Origin: Aurantiacibacter luteus
Lineage (GTDB): Bacteria; Pseudomonadota; Alphaproteobacteria; Sphingomonadales; Sphingomonadaceae
Direction of reading: 5' to 3'
DNA length: 64,000 nt
Assembly: GCF_001010945.1 (NCBI RefSeq)
Contig: NZ_LBHB01000002.1
Location: 982,501 to 1,046,500, forward strand
Shown here: piece by piece, positions 43,787-52,833 of the stretch
Layout of the letters: each line of letters starts with the position of its first letter
Numbering within the stretch: position 1 is the stretch's first letter
The notes under the pieces: model-generated
Seen by the model: only the letters and a program-made list of their open reading frames with translations
What the model was told of the DNA's origin: nothing
Databases searched by the model: none
Position numbers and translations under genes: made by a program

Positions 43787-44073
43787 CTCTCTACGACCTC
43801 GACGCCCTTCCAGAAGGCGATGCGGTCGCGGATCTGCTCGGCAGCCTCCTTGGGCTGCGGATAGAACCAAGCCGCGTCGGTGTTGACCTCCTGCCCGCCG
43901 ACTACCGAGTAATAGCTGGCATCGCCCTTCCACGGGCAGTGCGTGGTGGTATCGCTGGGTTGCAGCAGGTCCTCGCGCACGTCGGCGCGCGGAAAATAGT
44001 GGTTGCCTTCGACCACCACCGTATCGTCGCTGCGTGCGATTTCCTTGCCGTTCCAGCGGGCGGTCACCGTCAT
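43783..44073 (-). CDS. DUF427 domain protein
   Basis: A 96-residue protein matching DUF427: TARWNGKEIARSDDTVVVEG, YFPRADV, HCPWKGDASYYSV and AAWFYPQPKEAAEQIRDRIAFWKGVEV. This beta-tent-like fold is common in stress and secondary metabolism operons with no proven activity. It overlaps its neighbours by 4 bp on both sides. Confidence 0.92.
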   Translation of the reverse strand: MTVTARWNGKEIARSDDTVVVEGNHYFPRADVREDLLQPSDTTTHCPWKGDASYYSVVGGQEVNTDAAWFYPQPKEAAEQIRDRIAFWKGVEVVES

Positions 44074-44513
44074 TGCCAGTCTCCTTGGGTTGCGATCCGG
44101 TCGAGCGTTGCCTGGTCGCGCTGCCCGTCACACAGGGCATCGAGCGCCTCTGCGAACAGACATCCTTCGCCGCAGACGGCATCGTAGAGCGTCATCGAGC
44201 TCTTGAATTTGAGCGCATCGATGGGCCCGAGGATGTCGAGCGGGCTGCGTTTTCCGGCGTGGGCCAACATCGCACCGGTCGCCTCGTTCAGACGCGGGCC
44301 GAGCAATTCATGGCCCAAGTAGGCTTGCGCCTCGTCCATGCCGTGGATGGCGTACAATCGGGCATTCTGGCTAAGGCCGAGTCCGAGTACCTGCGGAAAG
44401 ACGAACCACATCCAGTGGCTGCGTTTCTCGCCGGCTTGCAGTTCCCCCAGGGCGGTGGACCAGACGCCGGCCTGTGCGCGCACGAAGCGGGCGAGGTCGA
44501 AGGCGACGGCCAC
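44070..44513 (-). CDS. DUF1810 family protein
   Basis: A 147-residue protein with the DUF1810 pattern: AGVWSTALGELQAGEKRSHWMWFVFPQ, then LGLSQNARLYAIHGMDEAQAYLGHELLGPRL and DALKFKSSMTLYDAVCG. DUF1810 is related to NADAR-type folds (ADP-ribose-binding). Likely metabolite repair or signalling, not demonstrated. Overlaps the DUF427 gene by 4 bp. Confidence 0.87.
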   Translation of the reverse strand: MAVAFDLARFVRAQAGVWSTALGELQAGEKRSHWMWFVFPQVLGLGLSQNARLYAIHGMDEAQAYLGHELLGPRLNEATGAMLAHAGKRSPLDILGPIDALKFKSSMTLYDAVCGEGCLFAEALDALCDGQRDQATLDRIATQGDWQ

Positions 44514-44523
44514 CGCCCTTGCG

Positions 44524-44862
44524 TCAGTCGGACTTCATGGGGTCATGGCCCCAGTTCATCAGCGAATAGCGCCAGTCGCTGTCCTCGACATCGCCGTCGG
44601 GCCCCTGCGCCTTGTGGCGGTGAACGTAGCCTATGACCTTTTGCATGTGCTCGTACTGGCTGTCGGTGAGGTCGGCCTTGTTCGTGCGCTTGATCTCGAC
44701 GATGCGGCGGCCCGAGGCGTGGCCCGTGCTTTCCCCGCCGCCGTCCTTCTGGCCCACCGACTTCGACTCCTCGGTGTCGAGCCAGTTCTCGAGCTCCTTG
44801 GGCGCCATGTTCACGGCTTCCTGGAAGTCCTCGTAGACCTCTTGCTTCTTTTCGTCGTCCAT
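44524..44862 (-). CDS. DUF3140 domain protein
   Basis: A 112-residue protein from ATG 44862. DUF3140 signature: FQEAVNMAPKELENWLDTEES, ESTGHASGRRIVEIKRT, DSQYEHMQKVIGYVHRHKAQ and WRYSLMNWGHDPMK. Function unknown, often seen with DUF2945 and DUF3008 genes in stress clusters, as here. Five bases separate it from the DUF3008 gene upstream. Confidence 0.92.
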   Translation of the reverse strand: MDDEKKQEVYEDFQEAVNMAPKELENWLDTEESKSVGQKDGGGESTGHASGRRIVEIKRTNKADLTDSQYEHMQKVIGYVHRHKAQGPDGDVEDSDWRYSLMNWGHDPMKSD

Positions 44863-44867
44863 CGCGT

Positions 44868-45053
44868 TCAATCGTCCACGTGATCGGGCAGGCCGTCGAG
44901 CTCGGTCGACGCGAAGTCTTCGAGCTCGGCCTCGCTCATCGAATCGTACATCTCCTTCGATGCACCCTGCAGGTCGCCGACCTTGGTCTCGCCGCGCTTG
45001 GCGGAGAGCGCTGCCCCGGCGGCGCGCTGCTGTGCCTTCGACTGCGCGGGCAT
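44868..45053 (-). CDS. DUF3008 small basic-acidic protein
   Basis: A 61-residue protein matching DUF3008 closely: MPAQSKAQQRAAGAALSAKR, GASKEMYDSMSEAELEDFAS, then GLPDHVDD. It is a short helical protein, probably a stress-induced nucleic-acid- or protein-interacting factor, function unproven. Its start overlaps the DUF2945 stop by one base. Confidence 0.92.
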   Translation of the reverse strand: MPAQSKAQQRAAGAALSAKRGETKVGDLQGASKEMYDSMSEAELEDFASTELDGLPDHVDD

Positions 45054-45280
45054 CAGCTGTCGGCCTTTAGCTCGGAGCCGAGCTTCAGGACCTTGTCGCC
45101 GTCCTCCTGCTTGATGAGGTAGGCGGGATCGTCCTCACTGCCTTTGCGGGTTACTTCGCTGCCCTTCAGCGTGCGCGTCACCTCGCGTTCGAAGCGTTCC
45201 TCGATCTGGCCCTTGGCGGTGCCGTTCCCCCAGTCCCACTTCACGTGCTGGCCGCTGCGATAGCTGTTGGAACTGGCCAT
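45053..45280 (-). CDS. DUF2945 (Tudor-like, HVA1) protein
   Basis: A 75-residue protein: SGQHVKWDWGNGTAKGQIEE, RTLKGSEVTRKGSEDDPAYL, and KVLKLGSELK. DUF2945/hypervirulence-associated Tudor-like fold. Family role unknown; frequently stress-induced. Overlaps both neighbours by one base. Confidence 0.92.
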   Translation of the reverse strand: MASSNSYRSGQHVKWDWGNGTAKGQIEERFEREVTRTLKGSEVTRKGSEDDPAYLIKQEDGDKVLKLGSELKADS

Positions 45281-45591
45281 CAGTTGTTCTCCGTCACCGG
45301 GACGCCATTCTCGACCGTGTCGTCCGACCCGAAACTGGCATCGCCCTCGTCGGCCACGACACTGGAATCGATATCGCCGACAGCGGAGCCGGGTGCCTCC
45401 GTGGCGGGATCGTACTGCGCGCTGCTTTCGGCCTCGTCCTGCGAGAACGCGCCGGTCATGGCGATAATGCCCATGACGACGACGGCCGCGATCAGGCTGA
45501 TTGCCAGCACCCAGCGCATAACGCCGGACTTCTCACCGCCGCTCGCGTCTTCCTCGTCGATATGGATTTCGCCGTTACGAACTTCGCTCAT
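45280..45591 (-). CDS. Single-TM stress-operon protein of unknown function
   Basis: A 103-residue protein, first of the operon. A short charged cytoplasmic part (NGEIHIDEEDASGGEK) precedes one membrane helix (VLAISLIAAVVVMGIIAMTGAF) and an acidic, disordered periplasmic tail (SDDTVENGVPVTENN). No domain is recognised. An EcfG-type promoter 42 bp upstream marks it as the head of a general-stress unit running down to DUF985. Confidence 0.72.
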   Translation of the reverse strand: MSEVRNGEIHIDEEDASGGEKSGVMRWVLAISLIAAVVVMGIIAMTGAFSQDEAESSAQYDPATEAPGSAVGDIDSSVVADEGDASFGSDDTVENGVPVTENN

Positions 45592-45632
45592 TCCTTGTAT
45601 TCCCTGTTTCTCGTTCGACCCTTTGGACGAGA

Positions 45633-45658
45633 TACGGGCAAGGCGGCGACTTGGTTCC
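45633..45658 (-). promoter_or_regulatory. EcfG-type promoter of the small-protein stress operon
   Basis: Minus strand: GGAAC (45658-45654), 17 nt, CGTA (45636-45633). It starts the run TM protein-DUF2945-DUF3008-DUF3140-DUF1810-DUF427-DUF985. Three of four -10 bases match the consensus. Confidence 0.65.
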
Positions 45659-45666
45659 TACCGGCT

Positions 45667-46506
45667 TTAGTCCCGCAGCAGTTCGTTGATGCCGGTCTTG
45701 GAGCGGGTCTGCGCGTCCACTGTCTTGACGATTACGGCGCAGTAGAGGGCCGGGCCGGGTGAGCCGTCGGGCAGCGGCTTGCCGGGCAGGCTGCCGGGCA
45801 CGACCACGGCATAGGGCGGCACCACGCCGCGGTGGACCTCGCCGGTCTGGCGGTCGACGATCTTCGTGGACGAGCCGAGATAGACGCCCATCGAAAGCAC
45901 CGCGCCTTCGCCCACGCGCACGCCCTCGGCCACCTCCGCGCGGGCGCCGATGAAGGCGCCGTCGCCGATGATGACAGGTTCGGCCTGCAGCGGCTCGAGC
46001 ACGCCGCCGATCCCCGCGCCGCCCGAGAGGTGCACGTTGCGCCCGATCTGCGCGCAGCTGCCGACGGTCGCCCAGGTATCGACCATCGTGCCTTCGCCCA
46101 CGTAGGCGCCGATGTTGACGAAGCTGGGCATCAGCACCGTGCCGGGCGCGATGTAGCTGCCGCGCCGCGCCACGGCGCCGGGCACCACGCGAAATCCCGC
46201 TTCCTCGAACCGGTCCTGCCCCCAGCCGGCGAACTTGCTGGAGACCTTGTCGAAGGCCGGGCTGCCCCCCGATCCGCCGTCCATCACCCGGTTGTCGTAA
46301 AGGCGAAAGCTGAGCAGCACTGCCTTCTTCAGCCACTGGTTTACCTGCCAGCCGCCCGCGCCGTCGGGCTCGGCCACGCGCGCCTCGCCTTTGTCGAGCA
46401 GGTCGATCGCCGCGTCCACGGCCTTGCGCACTTCGCTGTCGGCGGCGCTGACTTCGCCGCGGTTCTCCCAGGCTTGCTCGATGACGGTAACGAGTTCGGC
46501 GGACAT
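45667..46506 (-). CDS. dapD: 2,3,4,5-tetrahydropyridine-2,6-dicarboxylate N-succinyltransferase
   Basis: A 279-residue hexapeptide-repeat acyltransferase of the lysine/diaminopimelate pathway, from ATG 46506 ([18 protein letters not shown] is the usual start). The left-handed beta-helix repeats are evident: [42 protein letters not shown], then [24 protein letters not shown]. Uses succinyl-CoA. dapE is not in this window. Its stop is 75 bp from the stress operon head. Confidence 0.95.
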   Translation of the reverse strand: MSAELVTVIEQAWENRGEVSAADSEVRKAVDAAIDLLDKGEARVAEPDGAGGWQVNQWLKKAVLLSFRLYDNRVMDGGSGGSPAFDKVSSKFAGWGQDRFEEAGFRVVPGAVARRGSYIAPGTVLMPSFVNIGAYVGEGTMVDTWATVGSCAQIGRNVHLSGGAGIGGVLEPLQAEPVIIGDGAFIGARAEVAEGVRVGEGAVLSMGVYLGSSTKIVDRQTGEVHRGVVPPYAVVVPGSLPGKPLPDGSPGPALYCAVIVKTVDAQTRSKTGINELLRD

Positions 46507-46669
46507 GGCGCTTCTCCTGCGGCTGTGGCGATATGCGGCCCTGCGGCTAGCCGCTGGTGAGGGCGGGCACAAGATCGCAACCATTTGGCGGGAAGTTGCG
46601 TTCACTGGCAGGTTCAGCCACCGTTAGGGTGGCGCCAAGCATTCCTGCGATACAAGAAGGGATCGCGCA

Positions 46670-49090
46670 ATGGGACAGGATGGCGGGCGCTCGCGCCTCA
46701 AGAGCTGGCACGTGGGTGCCTCGCTGGGGGCACTGGCGTTGCTGGCAGCTTGCGGCGGTGGTGGTGGAGGCGCTCCGCCCGTGCTCGGCAGCCCCCCGCC
46801 CGCGCCGGCCCCGACGCCATCGCCCACGCCCACACCCACACCCACACCCACACCAACTCCGGCGCCGACACCCTCGCCGACCCCGCCGCCGGCGACCGGC
46901 AGCTTCCCGCTGCAACCCGTGCCGAGCCAGTTCAACACGCGCGAGCTGCGCGATTCCGACGGGCCGAGCCAGCACAATGCGCCCAGCATCTGGGCCGGCG
47001 GGCGCACTGGCGCGGGCGTGACCGTGGCGGTGGTGGACACCGGCATCGATCCCGACAGCCCGGAATTCGCCGGTCGTCTCTCGCCAGCGTCGAAGGACAT
47101 CTATGGCACGCGCGGGGTAGAGGGGCCGGACGACCACGGCACGCTGGTGGCCATGGTGGCCGCCGCCGCGCGCGACAACACCGGCATCCTCGGCATGGCA
47201 TGGGGCTCCACCGTCCTCGCCATCCGCGCCGACGAGCCGAACAGCTGCGGCGGCGACAATGCCGCCGATCCCACCACTGATTGCGCCTTCACCGACACGG
47301 CGATCGCAAATTCGATCGACTACGCGGTCGCCAACGGGGCGAAGGTCGTCAACCTCTCGCTCGGCGGGCCCGATCCGATCACCAGCCGGCTCTCGGCCGC
47401 CGTGCGCCGCGCGGTGGACTCGGGCGTATTCATGGTGGTGGCGGCAGGCAACGAGGGCCTGCCCGAGCTCGAGGCCTTCGGGCGCACAATGGTCGATGCG
47501 GGCAACGGCGGGCTGATAATCGCAGGCTCAGTGGGCGAGAGCTACATCATTTCGGACTTCTCGAACCGTGCCGGGGCCAACCCGACCTACTACCTCGCCG
47601 CGCGGGGCGAGCGGATCTGTTGCACCTACGAGAACGGGCAGCTTTACGTCGATGCCGACGGGTTCGCCTACCTCTTCTCCGGCACCAGCTTCGCCGCGCC
47701 GCAGATTGCCGGGGCGGCGGCCTTGCTGGCGCAGGCCTTTCCCAACCTCACCGGGCGGCAGATCACCGACATCCTGCTGCGCAGCGCGTTCGATGCGGGC
47801 GCGTCGGGGCCGGACGCGGTCTATGGCCGGGGCATCCTCGACGTGTTCCGCGCCTTCCAGCCGCTCGGCGCGACCGCCATCGCCGGGCAGACCGCATCGC
47901 TGCCGCTGGGCGACGGCACCGGCGTCGCCTCGACGGCGATGGGCGATGCCTTTGCCCGCGTGCGCCTGCCCACGATCGTCACCGACGAATATGGCCGGGC
48001 CTTTTCCACCGACCTTTCGGGCACGCTTGCCTCCGCCGAGCTGCAACCGCGGCTCTACGGCGCGCTTGGACAGCAGGTGCGCTCCGTCGCGGCGGGCAGC
48101 GAGCGGGCGAGCATGGCCTTTTCCATCGACGCGCGCGGGCGGCAGGGTCCGCGCATCGCCGCGCTCCGCCTGAGCGAGGAGGATGCCGAACAGGCGCGCG
48201 TGCTGGCGGCCCAGGTGGCCGTGCAGCTCTCGCCGCGCACCGAGCTGGCCATGGCCTATCGCCAGGGCGCGGACGGTCTCGCGGCGCAGTTGCGCGATGC
48301 GGAGCGCCCTGCCTTCATGATTGCTGGCACCAGCCGCGATACCGGGATGCTGGAAGGCACCGATGCCGCCTTCGCCCTGCGTCATCGGCTGGGCGACTGG
48401 GGCCTGACGGTCAGCGGCGAGAGCGGCTCCACCGTCACCGCCGCCAGCGTGCGCCACGCCGCCGAGATGCGCGGTCGCCGGGTGGACGAGGATGTGGCGA
48501 GCCTGGGCCTTGCGCTCGATCGCCGCTTCGGCGAGCTCGACACCGCGCTCGGCCTGACCTGGACGGCGGAGGACCGCACCGTGCTCGGGGCGCGCTTCCA
48601 CGAAGGGTTCGGGCTGGAAGGCAGCGACACGCTATTCATGGATCTCGACCTCGGCTGGCGACCGGCGGACCGCTGGCGTCTGGGTGCATCGTGGCGGCAG
48701 GGCTTCACCACGCTGGCCGACGCGCCGCTCGTGGGTGCGGGCTCGCGGCTCGCCAGCAACGCCTGGGCGCTCGACCTGGCGCGCACCGGGGCCTTTGCCC
48801 CGAACGACACGCTGGCGCTGCGCCTGTCGCAGCCGCTGCGCGTATCGGGCGGCGGGGTGAACCTGCTGCTGCCGTCGGACTGGAGCTACGAGACCCTGTC
48901 GGCTTCCTACGCCGAGCACCGGCTCGACCTCACGCCCTCGGGCCGCGAGCTGATCGGCGAGCTGGCTTGGCGGGGCGCGCTGTGGGGCGGCGATGCGGGC
49001 GCGAGCCTGTTCTATCGCCACCAGCCCGGCCACTTCGCGGGCCGCCCGGCGGACCACGGCGTGGCGTTCCGCTGGGGACGCCGCTTCTAG
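46670..49090 (+). CDS. S8 serine protease autotransporter with lipobox-like N-terminus
   Basis: An 806-residue protein. Signal region LGALALLAACGGGGGG (lipobox plus glycine run), then a low-complexity PTPTP linker from about residue 45 to 75, then a subtilisin (S8) domain: catalytic Asp in VAVVDTGID (near 122), His in DDHGTLVAMVAA (near 155), Ser in FSGTSFAAPQIAG (near 345). The C-terminal ~250 residues are a beta-barrel-like translocator ending in an aromatic residue (AFRWGRRF). Poly-Gly directly after the Cys suggests a lipid-anchored surface protein. The linker DNA is a CACACC-type hexamer repeat. Confidence 0.9.
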   Translation: MGQDGGRSRLKSWHVGASLGALALLAACGGGGGGAPPVLGSPPPAPAPTPSPTPTPTPTPTPTPAPTPSPTPPPATGSFPLQPVPSQFNTRELRDSDGPSQHNAPSIWAGGRTGAGVTVAVVDTGIDPDSPEFAGRLSPASKDIYGTRGVEGPDDHGTLVAMVAAAARDNTGILGMAWGSTVLAIRADEPNSCGGDNAADPTTDCAFTDTAIANSIDYAVANGAKVVNLSLGGPDPITSRLSAAVRRAVDSGVFMVVAAGNEGLPELEAFGRTMVDAGNGGLIIAGSVGESYIISDFSNRAGANPTYYLAARGERICCTYENGQLYVDADGFAYLFSGTSFAAPQIAGAAALLAQAFPNLTGRQITDILLRSAFDAGASGPDAVYGRGILDVFRAFQPLGATAIAGQTASLPLGDGTGVASTAMGDAFARVRLPTIVTDEYGRAFSTDLSGTLASAELQPRLYGALGQQVRSVAAGSERASMAFSIDARGRQGPRIAALRLSEEDAEQARVLAAQVAVQLSPRTELAMAYRQGADGLAAQLRDAERPAFMIAGTSRDTGMLEGTDAAFALRHRLGDWGLTVSGESGSTVTAASVRHAAEMRGRRVDEDVASLGLALDRRFGELDTALGLTWTAEDRTVLGARFHEGFGLEGSDTLFMDLDLGWRPADRWRLGASWRQGFTTLADAPLVGAGSRLASNAWALDLARTGAFAPNDTLALRLSQPLRVSGGGVNLLLPSDWSYETLSASYAEHRLDLTPSGRELIGELAWRGALWGGDAGASLFYRHQPGHFAGRPADHGVAFRWGRRF
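46824..46857. repeat. Hexameric (CACACC-type) coding microsatellite
   Basis: CCCACGCCCACACCCACACC and following copies encode the Thr-Pro linker of the S8 autotransporter. Units of six keep the frame, so slippage would change linker length only. Confidence 0.75.
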
Positions 49091-49746
49091 GCCGAGCCGG
49101 GGTCCTGCCGCATCAGGCCGCGGGTGAAATCGACGAGGCCGGTCTGGCGCGCGCGGCGCATCCGCTCGGCATCGAGGATGGTGCGGACCTTGGCGAAACA
49201 TTCGTCGATGTCGTCGTTGACTACCACGAAATCGTAGCCGTCCCAGTGGCTGATCTCGCTGCGGGCGCGGGACATTCGGCCCTCAATCACCTGCTCGCTG
49301 TCGGTGCCGCGTCCGCGCAACCGGTCTTCCAGCTCGTCAATGCTGGGCGGCAGCAGGAAAACGCGCACCACGTCGGTTTCCATGCGCTGGTAGAGTTGCT
49401 GCGTGCCCTGCCAGTCGATGTCGAACAGGAAGTCCTGCCCGGCCTTCAGGCCTGCCTTGATGTGCGCCTTGGGGGTGCCGTAGTTGTTGCCGAACACCTC
49501 GGCCCATTCCAGCATCTCGCCGTCCTCGACCATGCGGGCGAATTCGGCGCGGTCGACGAAATGATAATCCTTACCGTCGACCTCGCCGGGGCGCGGCGGG
49601 CGGGTGGTGACGGAGACGGACATGGCGATCTCCCCGTCCTCGGCCAGCAGGCGGCGCGCGACGGTGGTCTTGCCCGCGCCGGAGGGCGAGGAGAGGATGA
49701 ACATCAGCCCGCGGCGGGCGAGGTTGTGACTATGCTGGTCGGCCAT
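49087..49746 (-). CDS. gmk: Guanylate kinase
   Basis: A 219-residue P-loop kinase: FILSSPSGAGKTTVARRLL (Walker A) near residue 16, SVSVTTRPPRPGEVDGKDYHFV (GMP-binding), and VFLLPPSIDELEDRLRGRGTD. It makes GDP from GMP and ATP. Its 3' end overlaps the convergent autotransporter stop by 4 bp. It is monocistronic as far as seen. Confidence 0.95.
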   Translation of the reverse strand: MADQHSHNLARRGLMFILSSPSGAGKTTVARRLLAEDGEIAMSVSVTTRPPRPGEVDGKDYHFVDRAEFARMVEDGEMLEWAEVFGNNYGTPKAHIKAGLKAGQDFLFDIDWQGTQQLYQRMETDVVRVFLLPPSIDELEDRLRGRGTDSEQVIEGRMSRARSEISHWDGYDFVVVNDDIDECFAKVRTILDAERMRRARQTGLVDFTRGLMRQDPGSA

Positions 49747-49805
49747 GCGGCTGCTTGCGCGCGGGGGCCGGGCAAATCAAGCCCCGTGCGGGGGCGGGGG
49801 AGCCG

Positions 49806-50225
49806 TCAGTCCTCGCCCTGCTCGCGCAGTGCCTTGTCGCCCGCGCGGCGCGAGGCGCGCAGCGACTTGCTGCGATCGAACAGCGTCTTCACCAGCAGGC
49901 CGCCCGTGACCAGAGCCGCGCCGGGAATTGAGCGGGTGGCGACCTTGGTCACCCCGTAGGCTGTCAGCGTGTGCATCAGCGAGCGGTTCTCCACCGCGTC
50001 CTTCGCGAACTGGCTGCCGTACCGCTTGCCCAGGATCGCCTTTTCCACCGTCATGCGCGCGAGGCGACCGACGCTGCGGAGCATGATGTCGTTGATGATG
50101 AGGTTGGTGGACGGATTGGTGCTGGGGCCGGGCACGTCGTTCTGGCCGTGATACCCCAGCGTGTCGCGCGTCTCGCTCACCTTGTTCGCGATGCGATCGG
50201 TGATGTGCCTGCTGCGTCGTGCCAT
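49806..50225 (-). CDS. Conserved hypothetical protein
   Basis: About 139 residues from ATG 50225 ([22 protein letters not shown]; an ATG 15 nt earlier is also possible). The middle carries a hydrophobic, Gly-rich run ([15 protein letters not shown]) that could be a weak membrane segment; the ends are basic ([23 protein letters not shown]). No domain recognised. It lies between sspB and gmk on the same strand and looks like a normal gene in codon use. Confidence 0.68.
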   Translation of the reverse strand: MARRSRHITDRIANKVSETRDTLGYHGQNDVPGPSTNPSTNLIINDIMLRSVGRLARMTVEKAILGKRYGSQFAKDAVENRSLMHTLTAYGVTKVATRSIPGAALVTGGLLVKTLFDRSKSLRASRRAGDKALREQGED

Positions 50226-50264
50226 CGTCTGCCCCTGCATTGCCGGGGGACGAGTGCCGCCGGT

Positions 50265-50768
50265 CTATTTCTTGCGGCCGAAATCGACCGTGACGACGTT
50301 CGATCCGTCCTCGCTCTTGGCAATGTCCGGGCGCTCGCCTTGTTCCGGCGCGTCGTTCTCCGCGTCCTCGTGCTCGGCGGGCTCGATGTCGGCGACGGAC
50401 GCCTGGAACTGCAGTCCGAAATCGACCGCCGGATCGACGAAGGCGGTGATGGCGGAGAAGGGAATCGAGAGCTTCGACGGGATCTGGTTGAAGCTCAGCC
50501 CGACCGAGAAGCCGGTGTCGGTTACGTTCAGGTCCCAGAACTTGTTCTGCAGGACGATCGTCATCTCGTCCGGGAAGCGCGCGGTCAGCGCGGGCGGGAT
50601 GACCACGCCCGGCGCCGCGGTCTTGAAGGTGATGTAGAAGTGGTGATCGCCCGGCAGCGCGCCGCCGGTCTGCTCCACCGAGCCGAGCACGCGGCCCACC
50701 ACGGCGCGCAGCGCCTCCTGCACGATCTCGTCGTAGGGGATCAGGCTGTCGGGCGCGGTCTCGCTCAT
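50265..50768 (-). CDS. sspB: SspB-type ClpXP adaptor protein
   Basis: A 167-residue protein from ATG 50768; an ATG at 50786 in frame is less likely. The SspB-alpha pattern is strong: [68 protein letters not shown]. The C-terminal acidic linker ([19 protein letters not shown]) leads to a ClpX-docking-type tail [11 protein letters not shown]. It delivers ssrA-tagged proteins to ClpXP. Divergent from the his operon. Confidence 0.92.
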   Translation of the reverse strand: MSETAPDSLIPYDEIVQEALRAVVGRVLGSVEQTGGALPGDHHFYITFKTAAPGVVIPPALTARFPDEMTIVLQNKFWDLNVTDTGFSVGLSFNQIPSKLSIPFSAITAFVDPAVDFGLQFQASVADIEPAEHEDAENDAPEQGERPDIAKSEDGSNVVTVDFGRKK

Positions 50769-50879
50769 GGCGGCGTTCGTGGCCATGTGCGCGGGCGAAA
50801 TCAAGCGGCAATCGGCTTTGGCATCCGAAAGCCCATGCCCGCTTGCACCCCGCGCCCGCCCGCCTATAGGCTCGAGCCC

Positions 50880-51473
50880 ATGCGAACAGGCAGGATCGAG
50901 CGCAGGACCAAGGAAACCGCCATCACGGTCGAGGTGAACCTCGACGGGACGGGCGCCTACGACGTGAGCACGGGCGTCGGGTTTCTCGACCACATGATCG
51001 AGCAGTTCAGCCGCCACTCGCTGATCGACGTGACGCTGAAGTGCGATGGCGACCTGCACATCGACCAGCACCACACGACCGAGGATTCGGCCCTCGCGCT
51101 AGGGCAGGCGCTGGCCGATGCGCTCGGCGACAAGGGCGGCATCGGCCGATACGGCGAAGCACACTCGCCGATGGACGAGACGCTGGCGCGCGTGGTTCTC
51201 GATATCTCCGGGCGGCCCTACCTCGTGTGGAAGGTGCGCTTCACGCAAGAGAAGCTGGGCGAATGGGATACCGAGCTCATCGAGCACTGGTTCCACTCGG
51301 TCGCCCAGACGGCGGGGCTGACGCTGCACGTCCAGCAGCTCTACGGCAGCAACAACCACCACATCTGCGAGGCCGTGTTCAAGGGCTTCGCCCGCGCCAT
51401 GCGGCAGGCGGTGGAAATGGATGCGCGCAAGGGCGGCGCGGTGCCGAGCACCAAGGGGCAGCTGGGTGGCTGA
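50880..51473 (+). CDS. hisB: Imidazoleglycerol-phosphate dehydratase
   Basis: A 197-residue dehydratase (monofunctional HisB, without the phosphatase domain). Metal-binding signatures: [14 protein letters not shown] near residue 35, [15 protein letters not shown] near 60 and the repeat of the same fold in [20 protein letters not shown]. Seventh step of histidine synthesis. It is the first gene of the his operon here, 111 bp from the divergent sspB start, so the operon promoter is in that gap. Confidence 0.96.
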   Translation: MRTGRIERRTKETAITVEVNLDGTGAYDVSTGVGFLDHMIEQFSRHSLIDVTLKCDGDLHIDQHHTTEDSALALGQALADALGDKGGIGRYGEAHSPMDETLARVVLDISGRPYLVWKVRFTQEKLGEWDTELIEHWFHSVAQTAGLTLHVQQLYGSNNHHICEAVFKGFARAMRQAVEMDARKGGAVPSTKGQLGG

Positions 51474-51481
51474 GACCCCAA

Positions 51482-52111
51482 ATGACTGAAGCCATTGCCT
51501 TGATCGATTACGGCGCGGGCAATCTTCATTCGGTCCACAATGCGCTGAAGGCGGCAGGGGCGGGGCGGGTGACCGTCACCGCCGACCCGGCGCTGGTACG
51601 CGGTGCGCGGCGGATCGTGCTGCCGGGCGTGGGCAGCTTTCGCGCCTGTTACGAGGGGCTGACGGGCATTCCCGGCATGGTCGAGGCGCTGGAGGCACGC
51701 GTGCTTGAAGACGGCGTGCCCTTCCTCGGCATCTGCGTCGGCATGCAGCTTCTCGCCACCCGCGGGCTGGAGCACGGCGAATGCCCCGGTCTCGGCTGGA
51801 TCCCCGGCGAGGTCCGCCCGATCGAGCGCACCGATCCCGCGATCAAGGTGCCGCACATGGGCTGGAACGACGTGGTGCGCGCCCGCCACCACGATGGAGC
51901 TGAGCTGATCGAGGAGGGCGAGGCCTATTTCCTTCACTCCTACCACTTCCAGCCCGAGGACGGCCACCACATGGCCGCGATGACCGACCACGGCGGTGGG
52001 CTGGTGGCGGCCGTGGCACGCGACAATATCCTCGGCGTGCAGTTCCACCCGGAAAAGAGCCAGCGCTACGGGCTGGGCCTGCTCGAACGCTTTCTGGAGT
52101 GGAGGCCATGA
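51482..52111 (+). CDS. hisH: Imidazole glycerol phosphate synthase, glutamine amidotransferase subunit
   Basis: A 209-residue class I amidotransferase. Nucleophile Cys in FLGICVGMQLLATRG near residue 84, His-Glu of the triad in VQFHPEKS near 188, IALIDYGAGNLHSVHNAL at the start. It hydrolyses glutamine and passes ammonia to HisF. The ATG is 9 bp after the hisB stop; its own stop overlaps hisA (ATGA). Confidence 0.96.
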   Translation: MTEAIALIDYGAGNLHSVHNALKAAGAGRVTVTADPALVRGARRIVLPGVGSFRACYEGLTGIPGMVEALEARVLEDGVPFLGICVGMQLLATRGLEHGECPGLGWIPGEVRPIERTDPAIKVPHMGWNDVVRARHHDGAELIEEGEAYFLHSYHFQPEDGHHMAAMTDHGGGLVAAVARDNILGVQFHPEKSQRYGLGLLERFLEWRP

Positions 52112-52833
52112 TCGTTTTTCCCGCCATCGACCTCAAGGCCGGCGAGGTGGTGCGCCTGGCCGAGGGCGACATGGCCCGCGCCACCGTCTACGGCGACGAT
52201 CCTGCCGCGCAGGCCATGATTTTCGCCGAGGCCGGGGCGGGGCACCTGCACGTGGTCGATCTCGACGGCAGCTTCGCCGGGCGCGCCGAGAACCGCGAGG
52301 CGGTCGAGGCCATCGTCGCGGCCTTTCCCGGCTACGTTCAACTCGGCGGCGGCATCCGCGACGCGGCGGCGGTCGAGGGCTGGTTCGAGCTCGGCGTGGC
52401 GCGCGTTGTGATGGGTTCGGCGGCGTTGAAGGACCCCGATTTCGTCAAGGCCATGGCGCGCGAGTGGGAAGGCGGCATCGTCGTCGCCGTGGACGCGAAG
52501 GACGGCATGGTCGCGACCGAGGGCTGGGCCGAGGTCTCCGATGTGCCGGTGCGCGACATGGCCCGCCGCTTCGAGGACGCGGGTGTTGCCAGCCTGCTGT
52601 TCACCGACATCGGCCGCGACGGCCTGCTGAAAGGCTGCAACGTCGAGGCGACCGTCGACCTCGCGCGCAGCGTGGACATCCCGGTGATCGCCAGCGGCGG
52701 CGTAAAGGGCCTCGACGACATCCGGATGCTCGCGATCCACGCCGACGAGGGTATCGAAGGCGTCATTACGGGCCGCGCGCTTTACGAAGGCAAGCTCGAC
52801 CTGGCGACGGCGATAGCGATGGCCAGTCGGTGA
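52108..52833 (+). CDS. hisA: ProFAR isomerase
   Basis: A 241-residue TIM-barrel isomerase from ATG 52108, which overlaps the hisH stop. MIVFPAIDLKAGEVVRLAEGD opening carries the catalytic Asp; the second, in TDIGRDGLLKG, acts with it; ASGGVKGLDD is the phosphate-binding site. Converts ProFAR to PRFAR. Overlaps the downstream small membrane protein by 4 bp (GTGA). Confidence 0.95.
   Translation: MIVFPAIDLKAGEVVRLAEGDMARATVYGDDPAAQAMIFAEAGAGHLHVVDLDGSFAGRAENREAVEAIVAAFPGYVQLGGGIRDAAAVEGWFELGVARVVMGSAALKDPDFVKAMAREWEGGIVVAVDAKDGMVATEGWAEVSDVPVRDMARRFEDAGVASLLFTDIGRDGLLKGCNVEATVDLARSVDIPVIASGGVKGLDDIRMLAIHADEGIEGVITGRALYEGKLDLATAIAMASR

Noticed and set aside
46670-46710. An earlier idea of a phage or defence island around the autotransporter
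   Set aside because: Neighbours (dapD, gmk, sspB, his operon) are core genes in normal order, without integrase or repeats.
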